From contig MNQS01000126.1 of NCBI GenBank assembly GCA_001915545.1, forward strand, positions 1 to 36,457: DNA of 36,457 nucleotides, in the 5' to 3' direction. Source of the DNA: Bacteroides sp. 43_108. Lineage in GTDB: Bacteria; Bacteroidota; Bacteroidia; Bacteroidales; Bacteroidaceae. Positions 8,243-15,754 of this stretch are shown here, in pieces; within the stretch, counting starts at the first letter, position 1; every line of letters starts with the position of its first letter. Position numbers and translations under genes: made by a program. The notes under the pieces are model-generated. The model was not told the origin of the DNA. It saw nothing but the letters and a program-made list of their open reading frames with translations, and searched no databases.

Positions 8243-9424
8243 TTATTCAACGTAGAGAACCAGTCCTTTCAGATATTCGCCCTCTGGATGGTAGATGTTG
8301 ATAGGGTGGTCGGCAGGCTGGTGGAGCTGGTGGAGTATTCTCACTTTGCGCTTTGCCTGTACGGCAGCTGTGAATACGGCTGTGCGGAAGTTGTCCTTTG
8401 TAACTACCTGTGAACAGCTGAATGTGAAGAGGATTCCGCCCGGCTGTATTTTCTCGAGCGCTTTCTGGTTGAGGCGTGAATAGCCCTTGAGTGCATTGCG
8501 CAGTGCATCCTTGTGCTTGGCAAATGCAGGAGGGTCGAGGATGATGAGGTCGTACTGGTCGCCCATGCGGTCGAGGAACTTGAATGCATCTTCGGCGTAG
8601 GCGGTGTGGCGTGCATCGCCTGGGAAGTTGAGCTCCACGTTGGCGTTTGTCAGGTCGATGGCCTTCTGCGAACTGTCTACTGAGTGTACGAGCTTGGCGC
8701 CTCCGCGCATGGCGTAGAAGGAGAATCCTCCGGTGTAGCAGAACATGTTGAGCACGCTGCGTCCCTTGGCATATTTCTCAAGCAGGCTTCTGTTGTCGCG
8801 CTGGTCGACGAAGAATCCGGTCTTCTGTCCCTTGAGCCAGTCGACGTGGAACTTGAGTCCGTTTTCGGATGCTACGTCGTCCTTGCTTCCTCCGAGCAGG
8901 AATCCGTTTTCCTGTCCCAGTCCGGCCTTGAACGGAAGAGTGGTCTCAGACTTGTAGAATATGTTTTCTATGCGTCCTTCCATGACATTCTTGAGCGCTT
9001 CGGCAATCTTCATCCTGTCCATGTGCATTCCTACGGAGTGTGCCTGCATGACGGCTGTCTTGCCGTAGACATCTATGACGAGTCCCGGGAGGTTGTCGCC
9101 CTCGCCGTGTACGAGTCTGTATGTGTCGTTCGATTCGCTTTCGGCCACGCCGATGCATTTCCTCACGTTGAAGGCTGTTGCGAGTCTGTCCTCGTAGAAT
9201 CGGGTGTCGATTTCCTCATCGCCGAATGTGAGTACTCTCACCATGATGCTTCCTATCTGGTAGTGGCCGTAGGCTATGTGGCCGCCTTCAAGGGTGCATA
9301 CTTCAACGACCTCGCCTTCTTCAGGCTCCTGGTCGAAGTGATGGATTGCTCCTGAGAACACCCACGGATGAAAGCGCTTGAGCGATTCTTCCTTACCTTT
9401 CTTTAGAAATATCTTTTTAAGCAT
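8243..9424 (-). CDS. rlmI: 23S rRNA (cytosine-C5) methyltransferase, RlmI family
   Basis: A 393-residue class I SAM-dependent RNA methyltransferase, expected to make m5C in 23S rRNA (C1962 in E. coli). An N-terminal PUA domain (about 1-75, with HPWVFSGAI at 19-27) precedes a Rossmann-fold methyltransferase. The SAM-binding loop is NMFCYTGGFSFYA (226-238), the active-site motif DPPAFAK is at 297-303, and the catalytic cysteine lies in FSCSQ (Cys337). Full length for RlmI/RlmK-like proteins. It is the last gene of a minus-strand run with the exonuclease (45-nt gap) and the DUF5063 gene, an arrangement I recall in Bacteroides genomes. Family is firm; the exact rRNA position is inferred. Confidence 0.9.
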   Translation of the reverse strand: MLKKIFLKKGKEESLKRFHPWVFSGAIHHFDQEPEEGEVVEVCTLEGGHIAYGHYQIGSIMVRVLTFGDEEIDTRFYEDRLATAFNVRKCIGVAESESNDTYRLVHGEGDNLPGLVIDVYGKTAVMQAHSVGMHMDRMKIAEALKNVMEGRIENIFYKSETTLPFKAGLGQENGFLLGGSKDDVASENGLKFHVDWLKGQKTGFFVDQRDNRSLLEKYAKGRSVLNMFCYTGGFSFYAMRGGAKLVHSVDSSQKAIDLTNANVELNFPGDARHTAYAEDAFKFLDRMGDQYDLIILDPPAFAKHKDALRNALKGYSRLNQKALEKIQPGGILFTFSCSQVVTKDNFRTAVFTAAVQAKRKVRILHQLHQPADHPINIYHPEGEYLKGLVLYVE

Positions 9425-9469
9425 ATATCAAAAATATGTATGGTTCTGTTTCTTTACCTGTTCTATTGT

Positions 9470-10111
9470 TCAGCTTTCTGCCTTGGGAGCTTCGGCCGGT
9501 GTGGCCGGAATGAATTCGTAGTTTCCGGTTTCCACAAGTCTTTTCAGCTCGTCGTGAATCATGATGCATGCCCATGCGTCGGTTGCGGCGTATAGCTTCT
9601 GTGCATCGGTGAGGATGTCGGCCTCCCAGTTCGTGAGCTGCTGTCCCTTTGATATCTTCTTGTGGAAGATGTTGGCATATATTTTCTGCAGGCTCATGTC
9701 GCTGATGCCGATGTTCTTTATTTCGTTCTGTATTTCGATGAAATTGCCCGGCGTGAATTCTCTTCTCTTGCGCAGGAGAGCAATGTCGTCGTGGAGCGAA
9801 AGTCCAACTTTGGCAGTCTTTTCGTCTTCCAGCAGGCGCTTGATGGAATCGGTTATGCCGGTGCGGTTCAGTCGGAAGAGAAAGCAGGTGTCGTGTGTTG
9901 AAACCTGCAGCAGTGCAACCTGATGGACCGTACCTTTTCTGAATGAAGGACGTGTCTCGGTGTCTACTCCCAGCATGCTCTGTGTGAGCAGGTAGTCGAC
10001 AGCCTTCTGTGCGTCGTTTTCAGTCAGAATGGTTATAATCCTTCCGTTGAACGTCTCTCTCGGCAGAGCGTTTATATCCTTCTTGTCGAATTTTTCTTTT
10101 ATTACGGTCAT
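9470..10111 (-). CDS. DEDDy 3'-5' exonuclease domain protein
   Basis: A 213-residue stand-alone exonuclease of the RNase D / WRN-exo / PolA proofreading family. Exo I DTE gives Asp50 and Glu52, Exo II gives Asp109 (LSLHDDI), and Exo III gives Tyr174 and Asp178 (LYAATDAW), so all four metal-binding residues and the tyrosine are present. It lacks the HRDC domain of RNase D. The frame is open to 10279, but the extra 56 codons overlap the DUF5063 gene and read as low-complexity shadow sequence. The ATG at 10111 (MTVIKEKFDKKD) leaves a 16-nt gap after that gene and is preferred. It probably acts on RNA or DNA 3' ends; the substrate is unknown. Confidence 0.88.
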   Translation of the reverse strand: MTVIKEKFDKKDINALPRETFNGRIITILTENDAQKAVDYLLTQSMLGVDTETRPSFRKGTVHQVALLQVSTHDTCFLFRLNRTGITDSIKRLLEDEKTAKVGLSLHDDIALLRKRREFTPGNFIEIQNEIKNIGISDMSLQKIYANIFHKKISKGQQLTNWEADILTDAQKLYAATDAWACIMIHDELKRLVETGNYEFIPATPAEAPKAES

Positions 10112-10127
10112 TTCGTTTGTCTTGATT

Positions 10128-10784
10128 TTAGTGGTGGTGATGGCCGCATGTACATTCGCCTTCACCGTGGTGGGAACAGTGGTCTTCGTGGTGAGAACAG
10201 CAGTCGTCATCATCGTCGCAGCAACAGCCGTCATCTTCCGCTTCGTTGTTCGGATTGTATTTGACATCGTGGAGTGCACGCATGACGTTTACAAGTTTCT
10301 GTCCCCAGTATGTCTTGAAGTTTTCGTTGCATGCCGAAAGTGCCGCCTGCATGGTTTCGTCTGTCCCGATTTTGTAGGCGTAAGCAAAATTCTTGATGTC
10401 CTGGTAAATGTCGGCCAGCTCTTCGCTGACAGTACGCAGGATTGGGCGGTCGCTGTATTTCATGTCTTCGACGAAGACGTCGAGGTAGTCGTCCTGTTCG
10501 CCCATTATGTATGCAATGTTGTTTCTGATGATTTCGTAGTTTTCTTCCGTAACGAATTGTTCGGGCTCTTCTGCCCACATATCCTCATCATTGTTGATGC
10601 CGTTGTCGTTGAGCAATGATGCTTTGAGATAAAGCAGCGGAAGAAGTTTGAGAAGTGTTCCGACAAACTCCTGGCGGGTTTTGGTGTCCAATGTTTCCAG
10701 ATATGCGCAGTATTGCACTGCAACAGTCACGAATTCGAGTACGTCGCGGCTGTAAACTGTTGAATTTTCGTCTGTATTTGTCAT
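10128..10784 (-). CDS. DUF5063 family protein with a Cys/Asp/His-rich tail
   Basis: A 218-residue cytosolic, mostly helical protein matching what I recall of DUF5063 in Bacteroidales (opening MTNTDENSTVYSRDVLEFV; central EDMKYSDRPILRTVSEELA). The last 35 residues are extreme: three Cys, five Asp, then CCSHH, CSHH, CTCG and a final run of four His. This looks like a metal-binding tail (Zn, Ni or Co). First gene of the operon with the exonuclease and RlmI. Function unknown; the tail suggests metal storage, metal sensing or metallochaperone use, which is an inference. Confidence 0.8.
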   Translation of the reverse strand: MTNTDENSTVYSRDVLEFVTVAVQYCAYLETLDTKTRQEFVGTLLKLLPLLYLKASLLNDNGINNDEDMWAEEPEQFVTEENYEIIRNNIAYIMGEQDDYLDVFVEDMKYSDRPILRTVSEELADIYQDIKNFAYAYKIGTDETMQAALSACNENFKTYWGQKLVNVMRALHDVKYNPNNEAEDDGCCCDDDDDCCSHHEDHCSHHGEGECTCGHHHH

Positions 10785-11111
10785 AATGACTACAAATATA
10801 GGTATTAATTATATTATGGTAATTCTTATTGGCTAAGTTTATTTTATGTTAAGTCGTGCGCGCTGCAGCTGATGCGTGTGCGTCATTGTTGTGCTGCAGG
10901 TCCTGTAGCTTGAATGCTGATAGCTGTAGGAGGGTGGGGACGAGTAGAAACGGAACGGGTGGTCTGTTATAAATATGAATTTATGTCGCATATATTCTTT
11001 GTAAGTGTAAGTAAATGTAATCTTGAAGTTGCGATTTATAACAAATTATGGGTGTGTAACGTTAAAATGACAACAAATTGTCAGGTGGCGTGTCATTTTC
11101 CAGTTTTATTG
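10785..11111. other. Intergenic region between divergent operons
   Basis: About 330 bases upstream of serC. It contains a hairpin with CTGCAGC and GCTGCAG arms (roughly 10863-10907) and, nearer serC, a cluster of TGACA/TGTCA half-sites (listed separately). An open frame at 10914-11162 has no support as a gene. Confidence 0.4.
11064..11099. promoter_or_regulatory. Candidate operator upstream of serC
   Basis: Perfect 9-bp inverted repeat: AAAATGACA (11064-11072) and TGTCATTTT (11091-11099). A third half-site, TGTCA (11079-11083), makes another perfect inverted pair with the first. The cluster ends 12 nt before the -33 element of the serC promoter, where activators usually bind. The cognate regulator is unknown. 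Confidence 0.4.
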
Positions 11112-11142
11112 TTGTTTCGGAAAATATATTTATATACATTTG
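11112..11142 (+). promoter_or_regulatory. serC promoter
   Basis: A perfect Bacteroidota -7 box TACATTTG (11135-11142) follows a TTG -33 element (11112-11114) with 20 nt between. The predicted transcript begins around 11146, giving a leader of about 30 nt before the serC ATG. Confidence 0.65.
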
Positions 11143-11174
11143 CATTACAAACATGGAAATAAAATAAATTAGTC

Positions 11175-12242
11175 ATGAAAAAGTACAATTTCAATGCAGG
11201 ACCGTCAATTCTTCCTCGTGAAGTCATCGAGGCCACTGCTGCCGCATGTCTGGATTTCAACGGTTCAGGCTTGTCATTGATGGAAATCAGCCACAGAGCA
11301 AAGGATTTCCAGCCCGTAGTAGACGAAGCAGTAGCTCTGTTCAAAGAGCTTTTGGATATACCTGAAGGTTATTCGGTATTGTTCCTCGGCGGTGGAGCAA
11401 GTCTCGAGTTCTGTATGGTCCCATATAATTTCCTGGAGAAGAAGGCCGCATATCTCAACACTGGTGTGTGGGCAAAGAAGGCAATGAAGGAAGCCAAGAT
11501 GTTTGGAGAAGTTGTTGAAGTTGCTTCTTCTGCTGAGGCTACTTATACATATATACCAAAGGATTTCACTGTTCCTGCTGATGCTGACTATTTCCACATC
11601 ACTACGAACAACACCATATACGGTACTGAAATCCGTAAGGAGCTCGACTCTCCTGTACCGATGATTGCAGATATGTCTTCCGACATTTTCTCACGTCCGG
11701 TAGATGTAAGCAAGTACAACTGTATCTATGGCGGTGCTCAGAAGAACCTGTCTATGGCTGGTGTGACATTCGTCATTGTAAAGAATGATGCTCTCGGCAA
11801 GGTGAGCCGTCAGATTCCTACAATGCTCGACTATCGTACTCATGTAGAGAAGGGCAGTATGTTCAACACACCTCCAGTTGTTCCTATCTACTGCGCTCTT
11901 CAGAACCTCAAGTGGATCAAGGCTCAGGGTGGAGTTGAGGCTATGGACAAGCGTGCCCGTGAACGTGCTGAAATTCTTTACTCTGAAATCGACCGCAACA
12001 AGATGTTCCGTGGTACTGCTAAGGAAGAGGATCGTTCTGTCATGAACCTTTGCTTCGTCATGAGCGATGAGTACAAGGATCTTGAAGCTGACTTCCTGAA
12101 GTTTGCTACTGATTGCGGCATGGTCGGTGTAAAAGGCCATCGTTCAGTAGGAGGTTTCCGCGCATCTTGCTACAACGCAATGAGCGTGGAAGGTGTCAAG
12201 GCACTTGTTGACTGCATGCAGAAGTTTGAGCGTGAACATTGA
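11175..12242 (+). CDS. serC: Phosphoserine aminotransferase
   Basis: A 355-residue PLP enzyme that converts 3-phosphohydroxypyruvate and glutamate to phosphoserine, the second step of serine synthesis; the fold is also used in PLP synthesis. It opens with the family signature [11 protein letters not shown]. The GGGAS phosphate loop is at 72-76, the PLP-nitrogen aspartate at 166 (ADMSSD) and the PLP lysine at 190 ([11 protein letters not shown]). Usual length. It is followed after 223 nt by serA, but a terminator-like hairpin and a structured leader lie between, so the two may be controlled partly separately. Confidence 0.97.
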   Translation: MKKYNFNAGPSILPREVIEATAAACLDFNGSGLSLMEISHRAKDFQPVVDEAVALFKELLDIPEGYSVLFLGGGASLEFCMVPYNFLEKKAAYLNTGVWAKKAMKEAKMFGEVVEVASSAEATYTYIPKDFTVPADADYFHITTNNTIYGTEIRKELDSPVPMIADMSSDIFSRPVDVSKYNCIYGGAQKNLSMAGVTFVIVKNDALGKVSRQIPTMLDYRTHVEKGSMFNTPPVVPIYCALQNLKWIKAQGGVEAMDKRARERAEILYSEIDRNKMFRGTAKEEDRSVMNLCFVMSDEYKDLEADFLKFATDCGMVGVKGHRSVGGFRASCYNAMSVEGVKALVDCMQKFEREH

Positions 12243-12264
12243 TTCACGTATACAACAATAACTG

Positions 12265-12315
12265 AAAGTGTTCGGTAACTGAATGACAATGCTTGTGCTG
12301 GTTGCCGGACACTTT
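12265..12315 (+). terminator. Terminator-like hairpin after serC
   Basis: Arms at 12265-12279 and 12301-12315 pair over 15 bp with two G-T wobbles (core AAAGTGT with ACACTTT), followed by TCTTCTTTTA. A small second hairpin (GGGC with GCCC, about 12326-12338) follows. It probably ends most serC transcripts or attenuates read-through into serA. Confidence 0.6.
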
Positions 12316-12366
12316 CTTCTTTTAGGGCCATTTGCCCTCAGTTTATTCAAATATTAAAATAACCTT

Positions 12367-12448
12367 GTGGCGTTCATTCCCATTTAGGACTTGTCCGGCT
12401 GTGATGACTGTATGTAAATACGCATAGACAGCATACCGGATACGCCAC
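12367..12448 (+). ncRNA. Structured leader upstream of serA (candidate cis-regulatory RNA)
   Basis: Nested inverted repeats just before the serA start: outer GTGGCGT (12367-12373) with ACGCCAC (12442-12448), then TCCGG (12394-12398) with CCGGA (12436-12440), then CTGT (12399-12402) with ACAG (12428-12431). The fold ends 17 nt before the ATG at 12466. It does not match a riboswitch that I know. It could be an attenuator or protein-binding leader for serA. Confidence 0.35.
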
Positions 12449-12465
12449 GTAAAATCGACGATGTT

Positions 12466-13383
12466 ATGAAAATACTTATTGCAACAGAGAAACCTTTTGC
12501 CCCCGTAGCTGTAGAAGGAATACGTAAAGAAGTTGAAAGCGCAGGATATGAATTGGCTTTGTTGGAGAAATATACAGAGAAGGCACAGCTTCTTGACGCT
12601 GTGGCTGATGCTGATGCTATAATTATCCGAAGCGACAAGATTGATAATGAAGTGTTCGATGCTGCAAAGAATCTGAAGATTGTTGTCCGTGCCGGTGCAG
12701 GATATGATAATGTTGATCTCGATGCTGCTACAGCACACGGAGTCGTCGTTATGAATACACCAGGTCAGAATGCCAACGCTGTTGCAGAACTTGTTTTCGG
12801 TCTGCTTGTATTCACAGTGCGCAATTTCTACAACGGAAAGGCCGGAACAGAGCTTATGGGAAAGAAACTCGGTATTCTTGCTTTCGGTAATGTCGGCCGC
12901 AATGTTGCACGTATTGCCAAGGGATTCGGCATGGATGTCTATGCATACGATGCTTTCTGCCCTTCAGAGGTAATCGAGGCTACCGGCGTGAAGGCTGTAG
13001 GCAATCAAGAAGAACTGTTCAGCACATGCGACATAGTTTCTCTCCATATACCAGCAACACCTGAAACCAAGAAGAGCATCAACAAGGAGCTCGCTTCTAA
13101 GATGAAGAAGAATGCCATAATCATAAATACTGCTCGCAAGGAGGTCATCAACGAAGAAGAGCTCATTGAACTCATGTCTGAAAGAACTGACCTTAAGTAT
13201 ATCACAGATATCATGCCTGATGCCGACGAGACTTTCAAGAAGTTCGAAGGACGCTATTTCTCTACACCAAAGAAGATGGGAGCTCAGACAGCTGAGGCCA
13301 ATATCAATGCCGGTATTGCTGCTGCAAAACAGATTGTAGGCTTCTTCAAGGACGGATGCACAAAATTCCAGGTAAACAAATAA
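12466..13383 (+). CDS. serA: D-3-phosphoglycerate dehydrogenase, short Bacteroidota type
   Basis: A 305-residue NAD-dependent 2-hydroxyacid dehydrogenase for the first step of serine synthesis. It lacks the C-terminal ACT domain of E. coli SerA, so serine feedback through ACT is not expected. The substrate-site arginine and glycines are in VVRAGAGYDN (73-82). The NAD loop is AFGNVG (139-144), with alanine at the usual first glycine. The catalytic arginine is Arg224 (NTARKEV). At the site where related enzymes have the catalytic histidine (TPHxG), this protein has TPKKMG (267-272), so the histidine is replaced by lysine. I recall this variant as typical of Bacteroides-type and Entamoeba enzymes. 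Gene order serC-serA-DUF1015 supports the call. Confidence 0.93.
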   Translation: MKILIATEKPFAPVAVEGIRKEVESAGYELALLEKYTEKAQLLDAVADADAIIIRSDKIDNEVFDAAKNLKIVVRAGAGYDNVDLDAATAHGVVVMNTPGQNANAVAELVFGLLVFTVRNFYNGKAGTELMGKKLGILAFGNVGRNVARIAKGFGMDVYAYDAFCPSEVIEATGVKAVGNQEELFSTCDIVSLHIPATPETKKSINKELASKMKKNAIIINTARKEVINEEELIELMSERTDLKYITDIMPDADETFKKFEGRYFSTPKKMGAQTAEANINAGIAAAKQIVGFFKDGCTKFQVNK

Positions 13384-13403
13384 AATTTCAGGTTAATAAA
13401 TTA
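13364..13403 (+). repeat. 20-bp imperfect tandem duplication of the serA 3' end
   Basis: The last 20 bases of serA, including its stop (13364-13383), are followed at once by a similar 20-base copy (13384-13403). Both encode the same residues KFQVNK, and they differ mainly at third codon positions (TTC/TTT, GTA/GTT, AAC/AAT). The second copy reads on to its own stop (TAG) three codons later. This looks like the old end of a diverged serA allele left behind by recombination. Confidence 0.6.
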
Positions 13404-13452
13404 TTATAGGCAGGTGTCTAAAAGATATCCTGTGTAAATATATATTTCGAGT

Positions 13453-14700
13453 ATGGCAATTGTAAAACCTTTCAGAGGTATCAGACCGCCTGCAGAACTG
13501 GTTGAGGAGGTGGAGAGCCGTCCGTACGATGTGCTCAATTCCGACGAAGCCAGGGCTGAGGCTGCGGGAAACGAGAAATCGCTTTATCATATAATCAAGC
13601 CTGAGATAGATTTCCCGGAGGGTACGAGCGAATACGATCCGCGGGTTTATCAGAAGGCTGCCGAGAACTTTGAGAAGTTTCAGCGCAACGGATGGCTTGT
13701 TCAGGACAAGGATGAGCACTATTATATCTATGCGCAGACGATGAACGGCAAAACGCAGTATGGTATTGTTGTCGGCGCGTATGTCAATGATTATCTCACT
13801 GGAGTCATCAAGAAGCATGAGCTTACCAGACGCGATAAGGAAGAAGACAGAATGAAGCACGTGCGCGTATGCAATGCCAATATGGAGCCTGTGTTCTTTG
13901 CATATCCTGATGACAGTGTGCTCGATGCGCTCATCGCAAGATGTACTTCCGCAAAGCCTGTCTACGACTTCATAGCACCAATCGATGGTTTCCGCCACAG
14001 GTTCTGGATTGTCGAAAGTGCAGATGACATAAAGACCATAACCGAAGAGTTTGCCAAGATGCCGGCCTTGTATATTGCAGACGGACATCATCGTTCAGCC
14101 GCAGCGGCACTCGTTGGTGCAGAGAAAGCCCAGCAGAACCCTGCACATCGCGGAGACGAAGAGTATAATTACTTCATGGCCGTATGTTTTCCAGCAAGCC
14201 AGTTGACCATACTTGACTATAACAGAGTGCTTAAGGACCTCAACGGACTGACCGACGATGAGTTCCTGGAAAAGTTGAAAGCTCATTTCACTGTTGTTCC
14301 GAAAGGGCGTCTCCAGTATGCTCCGCGCCAGATGCACGAATTCTCTCTTTATCTCAGCGGAGTGTGGTACAGTCTCATAGCCAAGGACGGAACATACGAC
14401 AGTTCCGACCCTATAGACGTGCTCGACGTGTCAATATCCTCAAAATATATATTGGATGAGATTCTGGGCATAAAGGATCTGCGAAGCGACAAGCGTATAG
14501 ACTTTGTCGGAGGTCTGCGAGGACTGGAAGAGCTGAAGCGTCGCGTCGACAGCGGAGAGATGAAGATGGCGCTTGCCCTTTATCCTGTTACGATGAAACA
14601 GATAATGGACATTGCCGACAGCGGTGCCATCATGCCTCCAAAGGCAACATGGTTTGAGCCGAAACTTCGTTCGGGCCTGGTCATCCATAAACTTTCTTGA
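13453..14700 (+). CDS. DUF1015 family protein
   Basis: A 415-residue protein of the DUF1015 family (PF06245). It opens with the signature IVKPFRGIRPP and carries the conserved TRRDKEEDRMKH (about 136-147) and IADGHHRSAAA (about 208-218) motifs. The protein is soluble. It follows serA after 69 nt with no terminator between, and in Bacteroidota it regularly accompanies serC and serA, so a role near serine metabolism is inferred; HTH or transporter features are absent. Some DUF1015 proteins have been proposed to act as kinases, but I cannot confirm an activity here. Confidence 0.9.
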   Translation: MAIVKPFRGIRPPAELVEEVESRPYDVLNSDEARAEAAGNEKSLYHIIKPEIDFPEGTSEYDPRVYQKAAENFEKFQRNGWLVQDKDEHYYIYAQTMNGKTQYGIVVGAYVNDYLTGVIKKHELTRRDKEEDRMKHVRVCNANMEPVFFAYPDDSVLDALIARCTSAKPVYDFIAPIDGFRHRFWIVESADDIKTITEEFAKMPALYIADGHHRSAAAALVGAEKAQQNPAHRGDEEYNYFMAVCFPASQLTILDYNRVLKDLNGLTDDEFLEKLKAHFTVVPKGRLQYAPRQMHEFSLYLSGVWYSLIAKDGTYDSSDPIDVLDVSISSKYILDEILGIKDLRSDKRIDFVGGLRGLEELKRRVDSGEMKMALALYPVTMKQIMDIADSGAIMPPKATWFEPKLRSGLVIHKLS

Positions 14701-14774
14701 CCTATCTGCAATCGGAGAACTTGCAGTTTGGAACTTCTGTTTTCCAAACACATGTTCTCTGATGTTTATTGATA

Positions 14775-14838
14775 GCCGATACAAGCATTATAGTTCATAT
14801 TTAGATGTATTTTGAACAGTTATAATGTTTGTATCGGC
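14775..14838 (+). terminator. Rho-independent terminator of the serA-DUF1015 transcript
   Basis: Long arms at 14775-14797 and 14813-14838 pair almost completely (GCCGATACAA with TTGTATCGGC at the base, one mismatch and a 2-nt bulge inside), followed by ATTTTTTAT. It lies 75 nt after the DUF1015 stop. Confidence 0.85.
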
Positions 14839-14999
14839 ATTTTTTATATTCTTCATTCCGTAATTCATAATCATTTGTCTCCTTTTCGATTCGTGCGTTT
14901 GCATGAAAGCTCGCAAGTCCGGACCGATTTATCCAAACAATAAGCCATGTATCATCAATATTGTTGCCTCGTATGAAAAGAATTCTGTCTTAATATCAG

Positions 15000-15007
15000 T
15001 ATCTTTG
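15000..15007 (+). promoter_or_regulatory. Promoter -7 box of yigZ
   Basis: A perfect TATCTTTG sits only 8 nt before the ATG at 15016. The transcript would begin about 4 nt before the start codon, so the message is nearly leaderless. No convincing -33 element is seen. Confidence 0.5.
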
Positions 15008-15015
15008 CATCTGTT

Positions 15016-15618
15016 ATGGAGAGTACAGATTCATATAAGACAATTGAAGGAATATCGGAAGGGTTGTATACTGAGAAGCGAAGCAAGTTTCTTTCTTTTG
15101 CAATTCCAGTCAGAAATGTAGATGAAGTGAAAGCCTACGTTGCCGAGTATCAGAAGAAGTTCTACGATGCCCGCCACGTGTGCTATGCATATATGCTTGG
15201 TCCGAAGCGACTGGATTTTCGTGCAAACGACAACGGTGAACCGTCTGGAACTGCCGGAAAACCTATTCTCGGACAAATCAATTCCAACGAGCTGACAGAT
15301 ATACTGGTAATCGTAGTGAGATATTTCGGTGGAATAAAGCTAGGAACCAGCGGACTTATTGTAGCCTATCGCCTTGCTGCTGCCGAAGCCATATCAGCAG
15401 CTACGGTTATCGAGAAGACCGTTGACGAAGATGTGACATTCTTCTTTGAATATCCTTTCATGAACGATGTCATGCGTATTGTGAAAGAAGAAAATCCTCA
15501 GATTGTTTCGCAGGGCTACGACACTGATTGTGTCATGACCTTGCGTATCAGAAGTGGACTTATGCCCAAGTTGAGGGCCAGGTTGGAGAAAGTTGAAACG
15601 CTCCACTTTGATGAATAA
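15016..15618 (+). CDS. yigZ: YigZ / IMPACT family protein
   Basis: A 200-residue protein of the YigZ/IMPACT family (UPF0029). The N-terminal domain carries the family core: KRSKFLSFAIPV (21-32), ARHVCYAY (52-59), NDNGEPSGTAGKPIL (71-85) and VVRYFGGIKLGTSGL (100-114). The C-terminal half is the ferredoxin-like DUF1949-type domain. Eukaryotic IMPACT regulates Gcn2; the bacterial function is not settled, with proposed ties to translation factors or peptidases. It is monocistronic, bounded by a near-leaderless promoter and a strong terminator. Confidence 0.93.
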   Translation: MESTDSYKTIEGISEGLYTEKRSKFLSFAIPVRNVDEVKAYVAEYQKKFYDARHVCYAYMLGPKRLDFRANDNGEPSGTAGKPILGQINSNELTDILVIVVRYFGGIKLGTSGLIVAYRLAAAEAISAATVIEKTVDEDVTFFFEYPFMNDVMRIVKEENPQIVSQGYDTDCVMTLRIRSGLMPKLRARLEKVETLHFDE

Positions 15619-15667
15619 TATGTAACGGCTATACGCATTTAGATGCGATATAGAATACACAACAAAA

Positions 15668-15713
15668 AATCCGGCAGGAAACATGTCTTTCGAGCATGCC
15701 TTCCTGCCGGATT
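15668..15713. terminator. Bidirectional terminator between yigZ and mltG
   Basis: A perfect 13-bp stem (15668-15680 with 15701-15713, core CCGGCAGGAA) around a 20-nt loop, with T-rich sequence on both sides. It lies between two convergent genes and would stop both. Confidence 0.9.
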
Positions 15714-15754
15714 CTATTTTGTTGAAGTTTGCCTACGTGCCAGCTTTCATTTTG

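Noticed and set aside
8684..9355. Plus-strand open frame of 223 codons within the rlmI-like gene
   Set aside because: Antisense shadow; Val/Glu/Ser-rich composition with no domain.
10029..10619. Plus-strand open frame of 196 codons over the exonuclease and DUF5063 genes
   Set aside because: Antisense to two recognised genes, with Val/Phe-rich shadow composition.
10914..11162. Plus-strand open frame of 82 codons before serC
   Set aside because: It overlaps the serC promoter and operator-like sites and has poor coding composition.
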